64,000 nucleotides of DNA from Pleurotus djamor. Lineage: Eukaryota; Basidiomycota; Agaricomycetes; Agaricales; Pleurotaceae. Both the position numbers and the translations under genes were made by a program. The stretch lies in assembly GCA_029747585.1 (NCBI GenBank), contig JAPEVF010000079.1, forward strand, positions 1 through 64,000. The letters are read 5' to 3'. The notes below the pieces were generated by a model. That model made no database searches and was not told where the DNA came from. It saw only the letters and a list, made by a program, of their open reading frames with translations. Each line of letters begins with the position of its first letter. Positions within the stretch are counted from its first letter, which is position 1. This document shows positions 33,202 to 47,637 of this stretch, piece after piece.

Positions 33202-34612
33202 ATGCCCGACTCTACAGGCGTTGACGTCACGAACTGTGGTTCAGGCGGTGGCTCGGATACCCATTTCGAACTTCGAGTAGGGTCCATCTTCATCATCTGG
33301 TTCGGAGGCACTGCGGGGGCTTTGTTCCCCGTCTTGGCCAGGCGGACGAAGTGGCTTCGTGTGCCCAAGAGTGTGTTTGAGTAAGGCCCCAATCCCTTAA
33401 ATTGAGTCAAAGGTCGAACATTTACCGGATCCTTGACAGATTTGCCAAATACTTTGGCTCAGGCATCATTGTACGAGTTGCCCCTCCGCAACAAAGAGTA
33501 TGAAATTGAGTCTCTAACAGATCGCTACCGCTTTCATCCACCTTCTCGACCCCGCAGTAGATGCACTGGGTTCTGATTGCTTAGCTGATGCCTGGGGTGA
33601 TTATGTGAGTGGTGTTGTTTCTTTTCATGGCTGCGATTCTCACCACTGTGATTCATTAGCCATACGCACTTGCGCTTTGCCTCCTGGGTATATTCGTTAT
33701 CTTTGTTGCGGAGTTGATCGCATTCCGTTGGGGGACAGCGAAGCTTGCACAGCTGGGAATAACGCACGGTCTGTTGACCATATCATTGAGAGTATCTGGG
33801 GTTCACGATCGCCAGATCCGCATGGGCATAATGCTGGGTCCTATGTCGCTCATGGGCCTGAAAGGGGAGTTTTAGAGACGAAGAAGGCTGAGACCCACGT
33901 CGACGTCGAATCTGGAAGTTCATTTGCGACATTCACTCACGATGCTATGGTTCAGATCATCGGCGTAGCTATCTTAGAATTCGGGATTGTGTTACACAGG
34001 GAAGATCCCGTCTCATCCTCAAACTAATGGTAACCTGATGGTAATGCTTGTTAAACAGTGTTCTGGTTGGACTGACGCTCGCCGTTGACGAAAACTTTAT
34101 CGTCCTCTTCATTGTCCTCATCTTCCATCGTGCGTCTCTTTCCATCAGAAGTAGCAAATTTTCTGACCACTCTGGCTACAGAAACCTTTGAAGGCCTTGG
34201 TGTGGGTTCACGACTTGCGTTCATGGACCTACCTGCAAAATATAGTTATGTCCCTGCGTTCGCCGCCGTACTCTACGGAGTCACAACGCCAATTGGGATC
34301 GCCGCTGGACTGGGTGTTAAGACAACCTACAATCCTGAAAGTACAACGGCCTCTATTGTCAGCGGAACGATGGACTCCTTGAGCGCTGGTATCCTCATCT
34401 ATACTGGCGTCGTTGAGGTAAGTTACCTCTCGGGCTCGTCATCCAGGAATTCCGCAAATTCATTAACCTCCTATGCCGTTCTTAGCTTCTAGCCCATGAG
34501 TTTTTGTTTGAAAAGGAGATGATGCAAACCTCAAATCGCAAGTTAGCGTATGCCCTAGGTTCCATGTTATTAGGGTGTGGAATCATGGCTGTTCTTGGCC
34601 GCTGGGCTTGAT
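33202..34612 (+). CDS. ZIP-family metal transporter, copy 1 (Zrt1-like)
   Basis: Plasma-membrane Zn/Fe importer of the ZIP family. The start MPDSTGVDVTNCGSGGGSDT is followed by TM1 VGSIFIIWFGGTAGALFPVL, TM2 SGIIIATAFIHLLDPAVDAL, TM3 LCLLGIFVIFVAELIAFRWG, a His-rich cytoplasmic loop (HDPHGHNAGSYVAHGPE), and the metal-site helices ILEFGIVLHSVLVGLTLAVD (TM4) and HQTFEGLGVGSRLAFMDL (TM5). TM6-TM8 follow, ending CGIMAVLGRWA. About six introns, all readable. No frame break. It is paralogous to the gene at 39578 along its whole length, including introns and leader. Confidence 0.9.
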
Positions 34613-34824
34613 AGATTTTTTAGGGTTCCCCTCCTAACACTTGCTCTGTGCACAAGTTTGGCACAAGTATGCAATTTTCTGAATCATACAAACTCAAGCA
34701 TCTAAGCTACGCCTCATATTCCAAGAACTTGATAAGTCATGATCTACCTTAGAAGTTGCTGGAGGGCTTGATCCTATGAGCATCCAACCCGCTATAGGTC
34801 ACCAAGTTCCCCACTACTTCATGT

Positions 34825-35860
34825 TCACGATCGCTTCGACTTCTTTGACTTGGTCGGAATTTCCACAGGGATGAGTGATTCGGCAATGGTATGTGCACGC
34901 GTGTCTCGATCATCGAACACAACTATTTCCCCAAGATGTGCAGCATAGAGGAGGCGATTTAGCTTATCACCGTTTGAAACCAGGTAGAATATCTCTGTTT
35001 TCCCCGTCGTCTATAAATTGAATTAATCAGCGACTTTATAGATGAGCCAAATTTGAACGGGGACGGACGGGGACAAGGGTTTTCATTTTCTCGAATACGA
35101 CCCCGCGTGACCACGGCCCGTAGGATCCTCGATTTTCATGCCATCGGCGGACTTGAACGTGGTCGCCAACTCGAAACTTCGGGACCTTGGCATCAGGTTG
35201 AACCAGATGCACGTTGCACTGACGGCCAGGAAGAGCAGCAGCGACCTTCGTGTTCACAGGAGAGGGGACCCCTTTCTTTGCTTTCCTGGAAGTATCGGCA
35301 TCGAGACCGACTCCGCGGGGCAGATTTGGTATCGGTGTCATCGCGGTAGGAGATTCGCAGGACTTCCCAGGTAGAACGGCTTGGCCTTTAAGGGAGTTAT
35401 ACGGCCAGACTGTGTCATGAGAAGAAGGGAATACGGCGGTTAATTCTTCCTCGTCAGCGGCGACCATTTCTCTTGGGTGATATGAGGCCAATTGGTTGCT
35501 AGAAGAGTGTTTTTCACGAAGCCCAGAAGATCCGAAGCTATGTAATTGTAGTCCAGAGATAGGGAGAGGCGATATGCTCCGAGAATCCTGTTCTGGGTAG
35601 TATATCGACGTCGGTGGAAGATTCGGAAGAGCAGGCGAAGTGTCGACTTTTGAATGATACTCTGGTAGGCCATGTATGATTAGCCCTGGGGTGATCCTGA
35701 ACTCATCCTTCGTAGGTACTCGGAAGGGGTAAGGCCTTGGTGCCGGAGTTTGGCGTGACGAATTGTAACTTCCAGTCGAGGTCGAGGTCATCGGATTAGC
35801 CATGAACGGAGGTTGCTCTGGAAAAGGTGAAGGAGCAAAGAGAGTACGTAGAAATGGCAA
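34825..35860 (-). CDS. Unrecognised protein with C-terminal SH3/Tudor-like module
   Basis: The large exon starts MPFLRTLFAPSPFPEQPPFM at 35860. It is Pro/Ser-rich with a conserved-looking DEFRITPGLIIHGLPEYHSK. Near its end VPKFRVGDHVQVRRWHENRG and YGPWSRGVVFEKMKTLVP look like a small beta-barrel module. An intron (about 35015-35072) joins to TTGKTEIFYLVSNGDKLNRL, YAAHLGEIVVFDDRDTRAH and the ending VEIPTKSKKSKRS, with TGA at 34825-34827. I know no named family; similar Pro-rich proteins with such C-terminal modules are frequent in Agaricomycetes. It is divergent from the GH47 gene (about 490 bp between starts). Confidence 0.65.
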
Positions 35861-36353
35861 GCTTTATATAAAGGTTGGGCCCTGTGGCACAGGTGGCTAC
35901 AACGATAGATTTGTCCGGCCACATATGACAATCGTCGGCAGGAGGACAAAGAGTGGCAATGATGTGCCAATGAAGCGGAAGGAATACCGATTTGACACCA
36001 GATTGGAAGCTACCTCTATTTCGAGGGAATATCAGTCGATCTTCTGAAGATTGAGACCTTCCTGAGACCTTCCGTCAGTGGCTGGTGGCCTATTACCTCG
36101 CACGTCCAAGCGAATAGCCCCTGTCTGACACAATGAACGTAAACTTGTCCTAGTTGAGTTAAACTTATCCTCCTCCACCATCTATCCATTTCGTCAGTGT
36201 CATCAATGTTCAACCTGCACGCCCAGAGCATGGTGGACTATCCCGAGGTTTTTCAAAATGTTTCGGACTAAAGATGCCGAAGTCTATTGGACGCCTGGTA
36301 CTAATGGAGGAACCACTTGGTTGCCGTTCTTCATTCTCCGTTTCTCATCCCTA

Positions 36354-38601
<2,248 letters not shown>

Positions 38602-39577
38602 ACGCAGACGACTCGCGCACCTAATATTCATCACTCGTTCAGATGCGATCAAAGCCTGATGAACACCTCCTAGTTTGGAAGACAACTCCCAGTGGGTCGT
38701 GTTTTGGCGGTGATGCGGTAACTGAGTACCCTGTCAGTTGGTGCTGCGAGTTACCGTAGATTCAACCCCCCTGAACTTAACTGTCGGTAAGTTCTTGACT
38801 CATGTTTGGCCTCATGTCTTCGACAATGGACGTGTTACTCACGGCGTGCTTCTCAATCAGGCGAACAAGGAACTCGGGAAGTAAGGTTCTTGGCTTGAGC
38901 TCGGCCCTGAGAAATGCCGCCGCCAAGGCATCGGACTGGAGATACTATGGCGACGACCGAGCGATGCTGATGGCTTTTCAACTCTAGCACAACCCAGATC
39001 TTGGTCCTCCTACAGCTCCACACACCCTGCACCACCCTTGCAATGGAGCCTCCGAGTATACTGGATCCATAGCGCCTTCGAGCGCGTGTGGCTATGTCCG
39101 AGGTATTCTTGTTTCTCCGTTTGACATGTGTACGGCTGTCTGTTTTCCATGCGCTCTCCCGACGTCGGCAGGGTACCACGCCAGTTGTGAGCGCGGATGG
39201 TCAGCTCTGGTAGCCACTGTTGAAGGCGTCGCACGACCAGCCGAAGGAAGCATGATATTCGAGCAGGTTTCGAGCCCAAGACCCTTCCCGAGGTCATTAT
39301 TCAATCTGGAGATCGCTCGACAATGAGCGACATCCAGGCTCAGGCTGACTGTAAGGGTACTCGAATGCCGAGACAAGATGTGGATGGGATCACATTTGTT
39401 GCAATAGAGATCTATTTCAAGACAGTACCCTCCCAGTATGTTACCCACCACTCGCGCAGCCTCTAAATATCTAACTTCGCAGCGCTTCTCCTTTCGTCCT
39501 CGCCTCCCTCTTCGCCCCCTCCTTCTGGACAGAGAGCTGTTTTTCGAGTCTTCCTGAACCTTGAAGACGATTAAGCC
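38602..39577. other. Gene fragment plus duplicated 5' region of ZIP copy 2
   Basis: At about 38770-38880 the plus strand reads LTHVWPHVFDNGRVTHGVLL then NQANKELGK, protein-like and continued in another frame by LRNAAAKASDWRYYGDDRAM. I cannot name it, and no start or complete gene is visible. From about 39075 onward the DNA is paralogous to 32750-33201 upstream of ZIP copy 1. Confidence 0.45.
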
Positions 39578-41017
39578 ATGTCCGACTACGACCCAAGCGC
39601 TAGCGCTGATGACGCGGTGAACTGTGGCTCAGGTGGTGGCTCTGATACCCATTTTGGGCTTAGGATAGGGTCCATCTTCATCATCTGGTTCGGAGGTACA
39701 GCGGGGGCTTTATTTCCCGTCCTAGCAAGACGGGCGAGTTGGTTGCCTGTACCAAAGAGTGTGTTCGAGTAAGTTTTCAAACCTTCGAAGAAGTACTAGC
39801 GTCGATCATTGATCATCCATAATCTCGTTCTTTTCCACTACCGCCAGCTTCGCCAAATATTTTGGCTCCGGCGTCATCGTAAGAATTTCCCTCCTCCCAC
39901 GACCAGGATTGACTCTGAACCTTCAAACAGATTGCTACCGCTTTTATCCACCTTCTTAGTCCCGGACTTGATGCCTTGGGTTCTGATTGCTTAGCTGACG
40001 CTTGGGGTGATTATGTGAGTAGTACAATCTTACATGGCACTGACTCTTACTGTGAATGTATCAGCCATATGCCCTCGCTCTGTGTCTCCTCAGTATATTC
40101 GTCATTTTCATCGTGGAGCTCATCGCCTTCCGTTGGGGGACGGCGAAGCTTGCGAAGCTGGGCATTACGCACGGTGCGTTCTTCGCGTAGTCTTGATCCT
40201 GAGTCAGTGTTTGATATGCATGAACGCCAGACCCTCATGGACATGGCGTGGGTTCCCATGTACCCCATGGACCTGAAGGTGAAGTTGCGGAGACGAAAAA
40301 ATCTGAGGGTCACGAGGATGTCGAATCTGCGAATTCATTCAAGACTTACACTCACGATGCTATGGCTCAAATCATCGGCATAGCTATCCTAGAATTTGGA
40401 ATCGTGTTACATAGGTTAGTCTTCAATTCCTCGTCTTAAACAAGATCTAACGGTCTTGATTGTCAAACAGTGTGCTAATTGGCCTCACCCTCGCCGTTGA
40501 CGAAGACTTCATTGTCCTCTTCATTGTCCTGATCTTCCACCGTAAGTGTTTCTTATTCCCTGAATATACGTCAGCTTGACCAATCGACTTTTCCAGAAAC
40601 GTTCGAAGGACTTGGTGTAGGGTCACGGCTCGCATTTATGGATCTACCCGCGAAATATAACTCTGTTCCTGTTCTTGCGGCCTTACTGTACGGTTTGACA
40701 ACGCCAATCGGAATTGCCGCTGGACTGGGAGTGCGAACAACATACAACCCGGATAGCACAACAGCCTCCATCGTCAGTGGCACTATGGACTCCCTCAGTG
40801 CTGGCATCCTCATCTACACCGGTTTGGTTGAGGTAAGTCTCTCACGTTCATGGAATCTTCAGACCCCGTTGACCTCCCTTTCCAACCTCAGCTTCTCGCC
40901 CACGAGTTTTTGTTCAACAAGGAAATGATGAGCGCCTCGAACGGAAAGTTAGCGTATGCCCTCGGTTCCATGTTGCTCGGATGCGGAATTATGGCCCTCC
41001 TTGGCCGCTGGGCTTGA
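39578..41017 (+). CDS. ZIP-family metal transporter, copy 2 (Zrt1-like)
   Basis: Same architecture and intron positions as the copy at 33202. Start MSDYDPSASADDAVNCGSGG; TM1 IGSIFIIWFGGTAGALFPVL; TM2 SGVIIATAFIHLLSPGLDAL; TM3 CLLSIFVIFIVELIAFRWGT; His loop HDPHGHGVGSHVPHGPEGEV; TM4 ILEFGIVLHSVLIGLTLAVD; TM5 HQTFEGLGVGSRLAFMDLPA; ending CGIMALLGRWA. No disruption. The metal-binding helices are nearly identical to copy 1, while the N-terminus and the cytoplasmic loop differ most. The upstream leader is shared, so both copies may have started with the same regulation. Metal specificity (Zn or Fe) cannot be told from sequence. Confidence 0.9.
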
Positions 41018-41473
41018 TATAGTCACCTACTTCCCGCATTTAACGTCTTTTTTACACACACATGCGTCTTTGAATATCTACAATCTAGCATTTACTTCAG
41101 CCTTTGGTATACTTACACTGGAATGACTAGTGATTAATGGCTTTCCAATCCTTCGAGCTCACAAGGAACGTCTTGTTGTGTTGGATGTCTGCTCGGTGCT
41201 CCCTTGAAGGAAACGCATCGCTCAAGTGTGTTGGTGAGGATGGGAGGTCCATTTTGACCACGACAGTCTCATTATAGTATAAATTATAGTCAATTTGATA
41301 TGGGAAGCCGCTCGCTAAGGGGCGAGGGGTAGACATATACGGGTGGGTTAGAGGAATTCTATCCTAGGTTACACTTCAACTTACAGGCGTCGACGGATCC
41401 GGATGAACGGGTTAGTAAATGCTCAAGCATTGGCCTTGAAGCAGCATATACATTCTTCTAATGAAGAGTACAT
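41018..41473. other. Convergent intergenic region
   Basis: 3' flanks of ZIP copy 2 and the secreted repeat protein. Only short contradictory open frames; nothing further seen. Confidence 0.5.
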
Positions 41474-42815
41474 TTAAGCTAGAGGAACTCGGAGTTTCTT
41501 CCAATAAGCCCCGTCGGCCGCAACCACCTTAGCATCTTCCCATTCGGAGTCATCAGTGAACGGTTGTTCAAATCCTTGGGGGATGGTGATGGAGGACTTC
41601 CAGGTAGCATCGGTAGCGACATCCTCGGTCGTCCCATCACTATACAGGATGCGGAAGTTCGCAATGAAGCCCGCAGGTCCACCGACGTTGAAGGTTTTGA
41701 CAGCGAAAGAATTATATGTCGGGTGGAGCTTGGGAATGGTGAAGGCATTGGCGGTAGTCCAGCTTCCACCTTTGAATATCTGTTGGCCATTGTGGAAGAG
41801 AACATAATTATCATCCCTGTGTGGACGCGTGAGTTCGTACGTTACAGGAGTCGAAGAAGGGGACTTACGCAGTCATAATTACGTGGGCAGCGACAGCGGT
41901 CCTTCCGCAGTTGCTGAGCGTTTTACGGAAGACGCGTTCACCCTTGGGTGCTCTTCCACCAATGTTGTCAGTCGTCCAAATCCATGACGCTTTGTCAAAA
42001 TTGAGAACTTGAGGGAGGGCAGTTTTACCCCAGTGAGCGTTATCATAGGTTCCCTGGAGCGTTGCGAAAGGCCAAGCAACATCGGATGTACCAATCGACT
42101 GGAAGTTCTTTGGCGGGGCACCCCGAGTAACTCTCCAGCTTTCGTCGGTAATGAAGTCCTCGAAGGAGCCATCGGCGTAGTGGAACCGGATGGTCGCCAT
42201 AACACCGGCAGCCGATCCGGTGTTGTTGCCCTCAATGGCGAAGACATTGGAAGTTTTGTTCAAGGCGACGTAAAGTGCTTGACCAGTCTTGAAGCCTCCG
42301 CCTTCACCAACGAGGACACCATTCACGTACAACTTGTGGGAATCATCGCTGTAGGTGAGAAGGTTAACGTCAATGAATGTCAAACACACGACTTTGATAA
42401 CAGCTTACGAGGCGATGATGATAGAGGCGTAGCGAGCGCATTTACCACAACCAGAAGGAACAATGGTTTTACGGAAGGCGCGAATCCCGTGAGGATTAGC
42501 GGCACCGGGGGTAAGAACTTCCCCCGTCCAAATCCATTTCGAGATGCTGAACGAGGGAGCGGAGAACGTTGTGGTATTGTAGGAGACCTTGCAAGCGGGG
42601 TCGAGTGCGACGTCAGAGAGATCACTGACATCTCCACATTCTAAGAGGAATGAGTAAGCGATACTTATCCTGAAGGATAGACTGGGTACTAACGTTGTCT
42701 ATCTGAGCCAGCCAAGGCCAGAGCCGCCAGGATAAGGGGCAAAAACAACTCTACAGAGTCATCAGTCACTCCGATGCTGCTTGGAGTAGTAACGGTGCCA
42801 CTTACGGTTCCACAT
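41474..42815 (-). CDS. Secreted protein with two galactose-binding-like repeats
   Basis: A 10-nt first coding exon (42806-42815) splices over a gtaagt...ctgtag intron to give MWNQLFLPLILAALALAGSD, a good signal peptide. Mature ECGDVSDLSDVALDPACK leads into repeat 1: SISKWIWTGEV, GIRAFRKTIVPSGCGKCARY, ASDDSHKLYVNGVLVGEGGG, MATIRFHYADGSFEDFITDE, SWRVTRG. Repeat 2 follows the same plan: KASWIWTTDN, GERVFRKTLSNCGRTAVAAH, TADDNYVLFHNGQQIFKGGS, IANFRILYSDGTTEDVATDA, TWKSS. Each unit resembles the accessory beta-sandwich domains of rhamnosidase-type enzymes, but no catalytic domain is present. A lectin or adhesion role is inference. The end is KKLRVPLA with TAA at 41474-41476. Three introns, no break. 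Confidence 0.75.
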
Positions 42816-45141
42816 CCTTCGAGGGAGAGAAACAAAATTGGCTGCAACATTATATACATAATAGTGCAGCCGTGGCTAGCGTAGCCTGCAGACGGAATGA
42901 AACTACTTCCGCTTGCCAAAGAATCAGAGTCCCCACTTCTACACCAAAGCAGGACGTCGTTGGATAGCTAGGCTCGAGCCCTTAGCACGGCCTGCCATAA
43001 TCTACTCTAAATTTTTCAGTGGGCCTTGCCTAACTCACGGTCATGGGAGCAAAAACGCGGCCTAGGGACAGGGGAGGGAAAACATTGGTTAGCTTGGTAA
43101 GACGGCTACTTGACACTATTTAGTACTAAGAATTATGACTGAAGGGATGAACTGCACCTTCTCGGCCTCTAAGTACTCTGAGGTCGCTGTAAAGTCCAAT
43201 TGGCAACTTGACGTGGCTTAGTAAACCCACTGGCCGTCCGGCCCAGCTGACAGCAGGCAAGTTTCATTCCTCATAGATTTGGGGGAGCAAGCTGTGGGTG
43301 GTATTGGGAATGCCTCTAACTTATACGGCGACGGTAAGGAATCCGTCACATGAACATGGCCAAACCTAGCACAGAAAGTACGAGTAGGGACTGATGTCCA
43401 CCAGAGACGGATCTTGTACGGCACACTCCATTCGCGCTTTCCGTGGGAGCGCTGGTCACAGCGCGGGACGGGTAAGCCAAGACACCGGATGCCACGGGTC
43501 CAGGAAGAGCTGATGCCTCTGCCCCAACTCCAACTAGAGAGACCTCATCCCCTCCTTGCTGCTCCGGTACGCGGTGGATAAGCGGCGTATCCCTAGATGA
43601 CCGGATATAATAGACTCACCCCAGGATTTCCGGTATGTCGTTGGGCGGTCCGAGTAAAGTTGCTAATGGTAGCACCATTTGATGGTGGATTGATTACCCC
43701 AACCATTCCATCGTTACAATGCGGTTCTGGGCGTAATTGCTTGCAATAGAACCAGATAGCTGGATGGTTATACTACATGAGGGACTTCGCGGCAAGGAAG
43801 GCGTAAAAAGAATGACTTGCGACGTGAATCATCGGTGACCGTCAAGTTGAACCTGGGACTATGCGATACGTTCGTTGTAGGTATAAATATCCAGCCGGAA
43901 TCAAAGCCCCCAGGCAGAGGGTTGCACGGGTCATCCAATGACGATTCAACGACAGAATGGTTTCCTGGGCTAGTAAAATGAGATGTTTATTACATATGTC
44001 TACTCAAGCAAAACAAGAAACTCACGCTCCGCTAAATACGAAGGAGACACCGTCACCTTTCTGTGCCGTAACATTGTTTGGGCTGAACCGAAAAGAAAGT
44101 GGCCCACCCGGGGTCGAAGAGACAGACCCTATCTGTATTTCCTGTATAAACGGGGCTTAGCGTAGTGGTACATAGTATCATGACGGGAAAAACGCACAAC
44201 AACGTTTTGTCCCAACGTCACAGTTAATAGTGAACACAAAGATACGACTCGGACCGACCACATCAGAGGAATACTTTTGACGAAACGCATCGCATGCGAC
44301 ACAAAGAGCTCTTATACCTTGTGAACCGTCTGGTTGATGGCCGTCTAGCCGTGTCATGGATTGTTCCAAGCAAACATAAATGCCGAACATTGAATCGTGT
44401 TGATGTATTGATAGATGGAGGTATTTCGCCTCTGTCTGAAACCGAAATGGGACCAAGTTCTGGGGCGAGGAGGTCGTCAAGCCATATCTCTGATCTTGCG
44501 CATGGCAATGGTAGCGCGGAAACAAAGTCGCGCGAAGCAGTAGGCCTGACTTAAGCGTGACCGCAGTGCGCCGACTCGGGAGGTAATTCGTAGCCCCTGA
44601 CTAGTAGGGAATCCTGACATCCAATGCATTCACCGGGGCAAAAACGAGCTCTCTCGCTGATCTGAGGCACATCGTTTAAAGTACTATCAGCGCGCTCAGT
44701 CTTCTCAAGGAGAATCTGGAAGCTCAAAACTCAGTGAATCGCGATATGATCCCCCAAATGGCAGACGCTCCTAGAGCCTCCTGAGTCCTGTCGGAAAAAA
44801 AAATGGTTGGCAGCAACGGCGAACCCCTTCCTGTCATGTTATCCCACGTTCTCAAAGCACTTTCCTACGCAACATTCGACGCCGTGCGTTCAAGTATATA
44901 ATAATTATATATGTGCGGACAATGACGGAGGCACGTGCTACTGGTTTTGCTCTGGAGCGCTCTGGAGAAATTCAATCCCCGTCGATGGGGTGCCCTCCGA
45001 ACAACGCGCGAAGGTGTTATTAGTTCGTGGGCGCTTCGTATAAGCGCCTACAACGGAGGCCGAAATTCAAACAATGGATCAACGTTTCAACGTTTCAACA
45101 CTCACTTCCTTTCCCCTGCCTTTCCCACTACTGGCCTCACC
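42816..45141. other. Long gene-poor stretch (2.3 kb)
   Basis: Upstream of the secreted repeat protein. I find no recognisable coding sequence on either strand. A TATA-like tataaatat at 43882-43890 (+) precedes only a 67-codon open frame (43957-44160) with no known motif. A minus-strand frame at 44178-44525 is equally anonymous. AT-rich runs at about 44900-44915 could be promoter sequence for the gene at 45142. Confidence 0.4.
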
Positions 45142-46103
45142 ATGACCTTCTCCTCCTACTTTCTCTGTTGTTGTCGAAAGAGAAGCTTATCGTCGGTACG
45201 ACTACTTCTGGCGTACACGTCCGATGCTCAAGTGGCTGTCTCTCCAGGATTCACTTGATGAGAACACGAGACTCATATTACCAACCGACCAAGATTTGCC
45301 ACCGTGAGTGCACATGAATTTTACGCGTTAGTGTCTCTAAAATCGAGTAAAATCCAGGTCGAATGATTTTGCCGGCTCTATCGTGGATCAACAAGATCTG
45401 AGAGACAAGTGGACGTCAATTGTGCGCGCCAAGGAGGGGTGAGTGTTTATGTTTTTATTGTCGGAAATTTTGCTCAACTGTCTCTCTAGGAAAATGGTGA
45501 ATGTCAACGCAGTACTTCCCTTTAACTTACACAATCAGCCTCTTCCCGAACACGACTACAGCGTGTCGAGCTCTCGGTCTCCGTCACGTTCAACGGATCG
45601 CTATGGTTCAACATCCCGGAATCCCTACGCCCCCCAAGCTGGACCATCAAGGATGAACGGCATGCTAGCACCGTCGCCCCTTCATCGTACAATGGATCTA
45701 CCAGAAACATCAGCGCCTAGGCCGACTCGCTCACACAGCGACCTGCGAAGTAGGATGACGTCAGATGAAGGCGGTGAAGGAACAGGCCTTGAGAGACATG
45801 TCAGAAGCCCGCTTCTGGGATTGCGTCTTGTACGCCCCGATGGTGCACCCGTCAGCCCGACATCAAGTATAGAAGCTGGGAGAGGCAGAGTAGGTTGGAG
45901 TAGTGCTGGTAGCGAGGACGGAACCGCCTCACGAAGCCAGAGAGCAGGAGGGGATGATGATGAAATGACCCCTCGACCCCCCGGTATCATAACACAGGTC
46001 AGCCTACCCGTTTCGTCTTGAAGGTGTTTTAAGTACCCTCTTCTAGGTCATCAAGCTGGATATGGCTGATGTTGGTCCTATCTCCGTCAGCTGGAGCGAC
46101 TGA
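45142..46103 (+). CDS. LAMTOR1/Ego1-like late-endosome/vacuole anchor protein
   Basis: Five exons give MTFSSYFLCCCRKRSLSS, then DSLDENTRLILPTDQDLPPS, IVDQQDLRDKWTSIVRAKEG and KMVNVNAVLPFNLHNQPLPE. A Ser/Arg/Pro-rich disordered part follows, and the last exon ends VIKLDMADVGPISVSWSD with TGA at 46101-46103. The Cys-rich N-terminus followed by ENTRLI..PT is the pattern of LAMTOR1/Ego1 proteins, lipidated scaffolds that hold Ragulator/EGO on the lysosome or vacuole for TORC1 signalling. CCC is a likely palmitoylation site, but the usual Gly2 for myristoylation is absent in this reading. The identification is by motif resemblance; a general palmitoylated signalling protein is the alternative. Confidence 0.6.
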
Positions 46104-47637
46104 TATTCCCTGAATTAGGCGCCCCAAGGCTAGTTGGTACCCCATGTCCGCGACTCACCATAACCCCGTACTCAGTGACATGATTGAGCTTCTTCCACCA
46201 ACGACCGAAAATCATATCGGATATACCCTTTGCGAGGTGTACCTGCCACAGGTATGGCTGCGACCCATGCTGTAGAACACCAAATCCCTCTAATTCGACG
46301 CACTGACTGCCCACTATGTTTATGGTAACGTCTTGTGCACAACGTCTCGGTATCTACCCATCTTGTATCCGCGCTCGTGGCACGCGACGCACCTGGAGAA
46401 TAACATGAACAATTGAAACATTCCTGACGTGGGTGGACGCGTTGGCTCGAGTTGTTAGACATGCGACCGCCATAACAACGTCGATGAGCGGTTGGGTAAA
46501 TGAAGATGTGATTACGCCAAGGCCCAAGACAGATGAGAGGCCCAGCCGTGATTGATACTCGTGAGTCCCAGGATCTCATGTTACAATCCAGTGCTTCATC
46601 TCGATGTCTTAACCAGGTCTGAATGCATCTAAACAATATTCATACACAGTTGTTCGTGACACTTACACCACTCCTGACTCCTCTTCCAAGACAAGGTTAT
46701 TTCATCCAGCCTTGAGTTTGGGGCGTTTGATATTGGACACCTCTGATCAGCCAAGGAGCAAATCGGTGATGAAGGCCGCCCGAGCATGTTCCTGTTACCC
46801 ACCTCCACCCGCAACGGTACGACCGACTCCATTTTTTGATGCAAAAGCTTTTTCTCCCACCGGTGGGAGATCGCATACCTTTCCTGTGCGTCAACTTTGA
46901 CTTCGCATCTCGGTCTCCCGTATGTAGTTGGGGTAAGAGCCATTTACGCCATGGTATCACCCTGCTAAAGCCATTTGTTCAAGTTTGTCAGAGTGCGTCA
47001 AGTACGGAACTTTGTTGACGTTGTTCGCGACATGCGTCCAGGCCGAAGTGTGGATGGGCCAATCTAAGAAAATGACCGGGATCCTCAAGTAAGTTTTTCT
47101 TCGTCTTCTTTTCCTTCGGCATCCTTACTCTATTTTCATCGTAGGGTTTATACCAAGAGAATGTTCCGAGTATCTCGCGTACTTTCATCGCGCGTTTTTC
47201 GCTTCTGTACCGACATCCAAAATCGAGCCTAATTTCGAGACGATGACATAGGGCCAGTATAGTTCCTCGCACACACCTTGACGTCGCCGTCGACGCTTCC
47301 CAGAGGGACAATCGCAACTCATCTCTTTGTTGCGCAGCTCCTCACCCCAGCCCCACCCTACACTGATGCCTTGATGGCCGAAGTACAATGGGTGTGGAGA
47401 AGCCAACTCTTTCTTTGCGAAGACTTATAATTGGCTGCGCTCGTCCGCTTGATGGATCTTTAGCAATCCAACTATTACGACATACTCCCTGCGCCTGATC
47501 GCACGTAATGCTTGTTCTTACGAAGTTTTGTCTTGGTCGGTCGCTTTCCATATGCTTCATCCCCTCCTAACTTCTTTTGACCTCTCGGTGTGCGTATATA
47601 AACATACTCACTCCGGGGGTGACCTTGATCATCCGAC
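46104..47637. other. Intergenic, 1.5 kb, no recognised gene
   Basis: Several long-looking minus-strand open frames (46172-46636, 46629-46943, 46988-47317) lack any family motif and disagree with one another. I treat them as non-coding or decayed. The right end is the promoter of glyoxal oxidase copy 2. Confidence 0.4.
47595..47602 (+). promoter_or_regulatory. TATA box of glyoxal oxidase copy 2
   Basis: The sequence tatataaa lies 43 bp upstream of the ATG at 47638. Copy 1 has no comparable TATA element at the same distance, so the two paralogues probably differ in promoter type. Confidence 0.6.

Noticed and set aside
43957..44160. Small open frame downstream of a tataaatat element
   Set aside because: Only 67 codons with no motif; the TATA-like string alone does not make a gene.
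46172..46943. Minus-strand open frames of 154 and 104 codons
   Set aside because: Composition resembles random GC-balanced DNA; no family motif and no consistent splicing.
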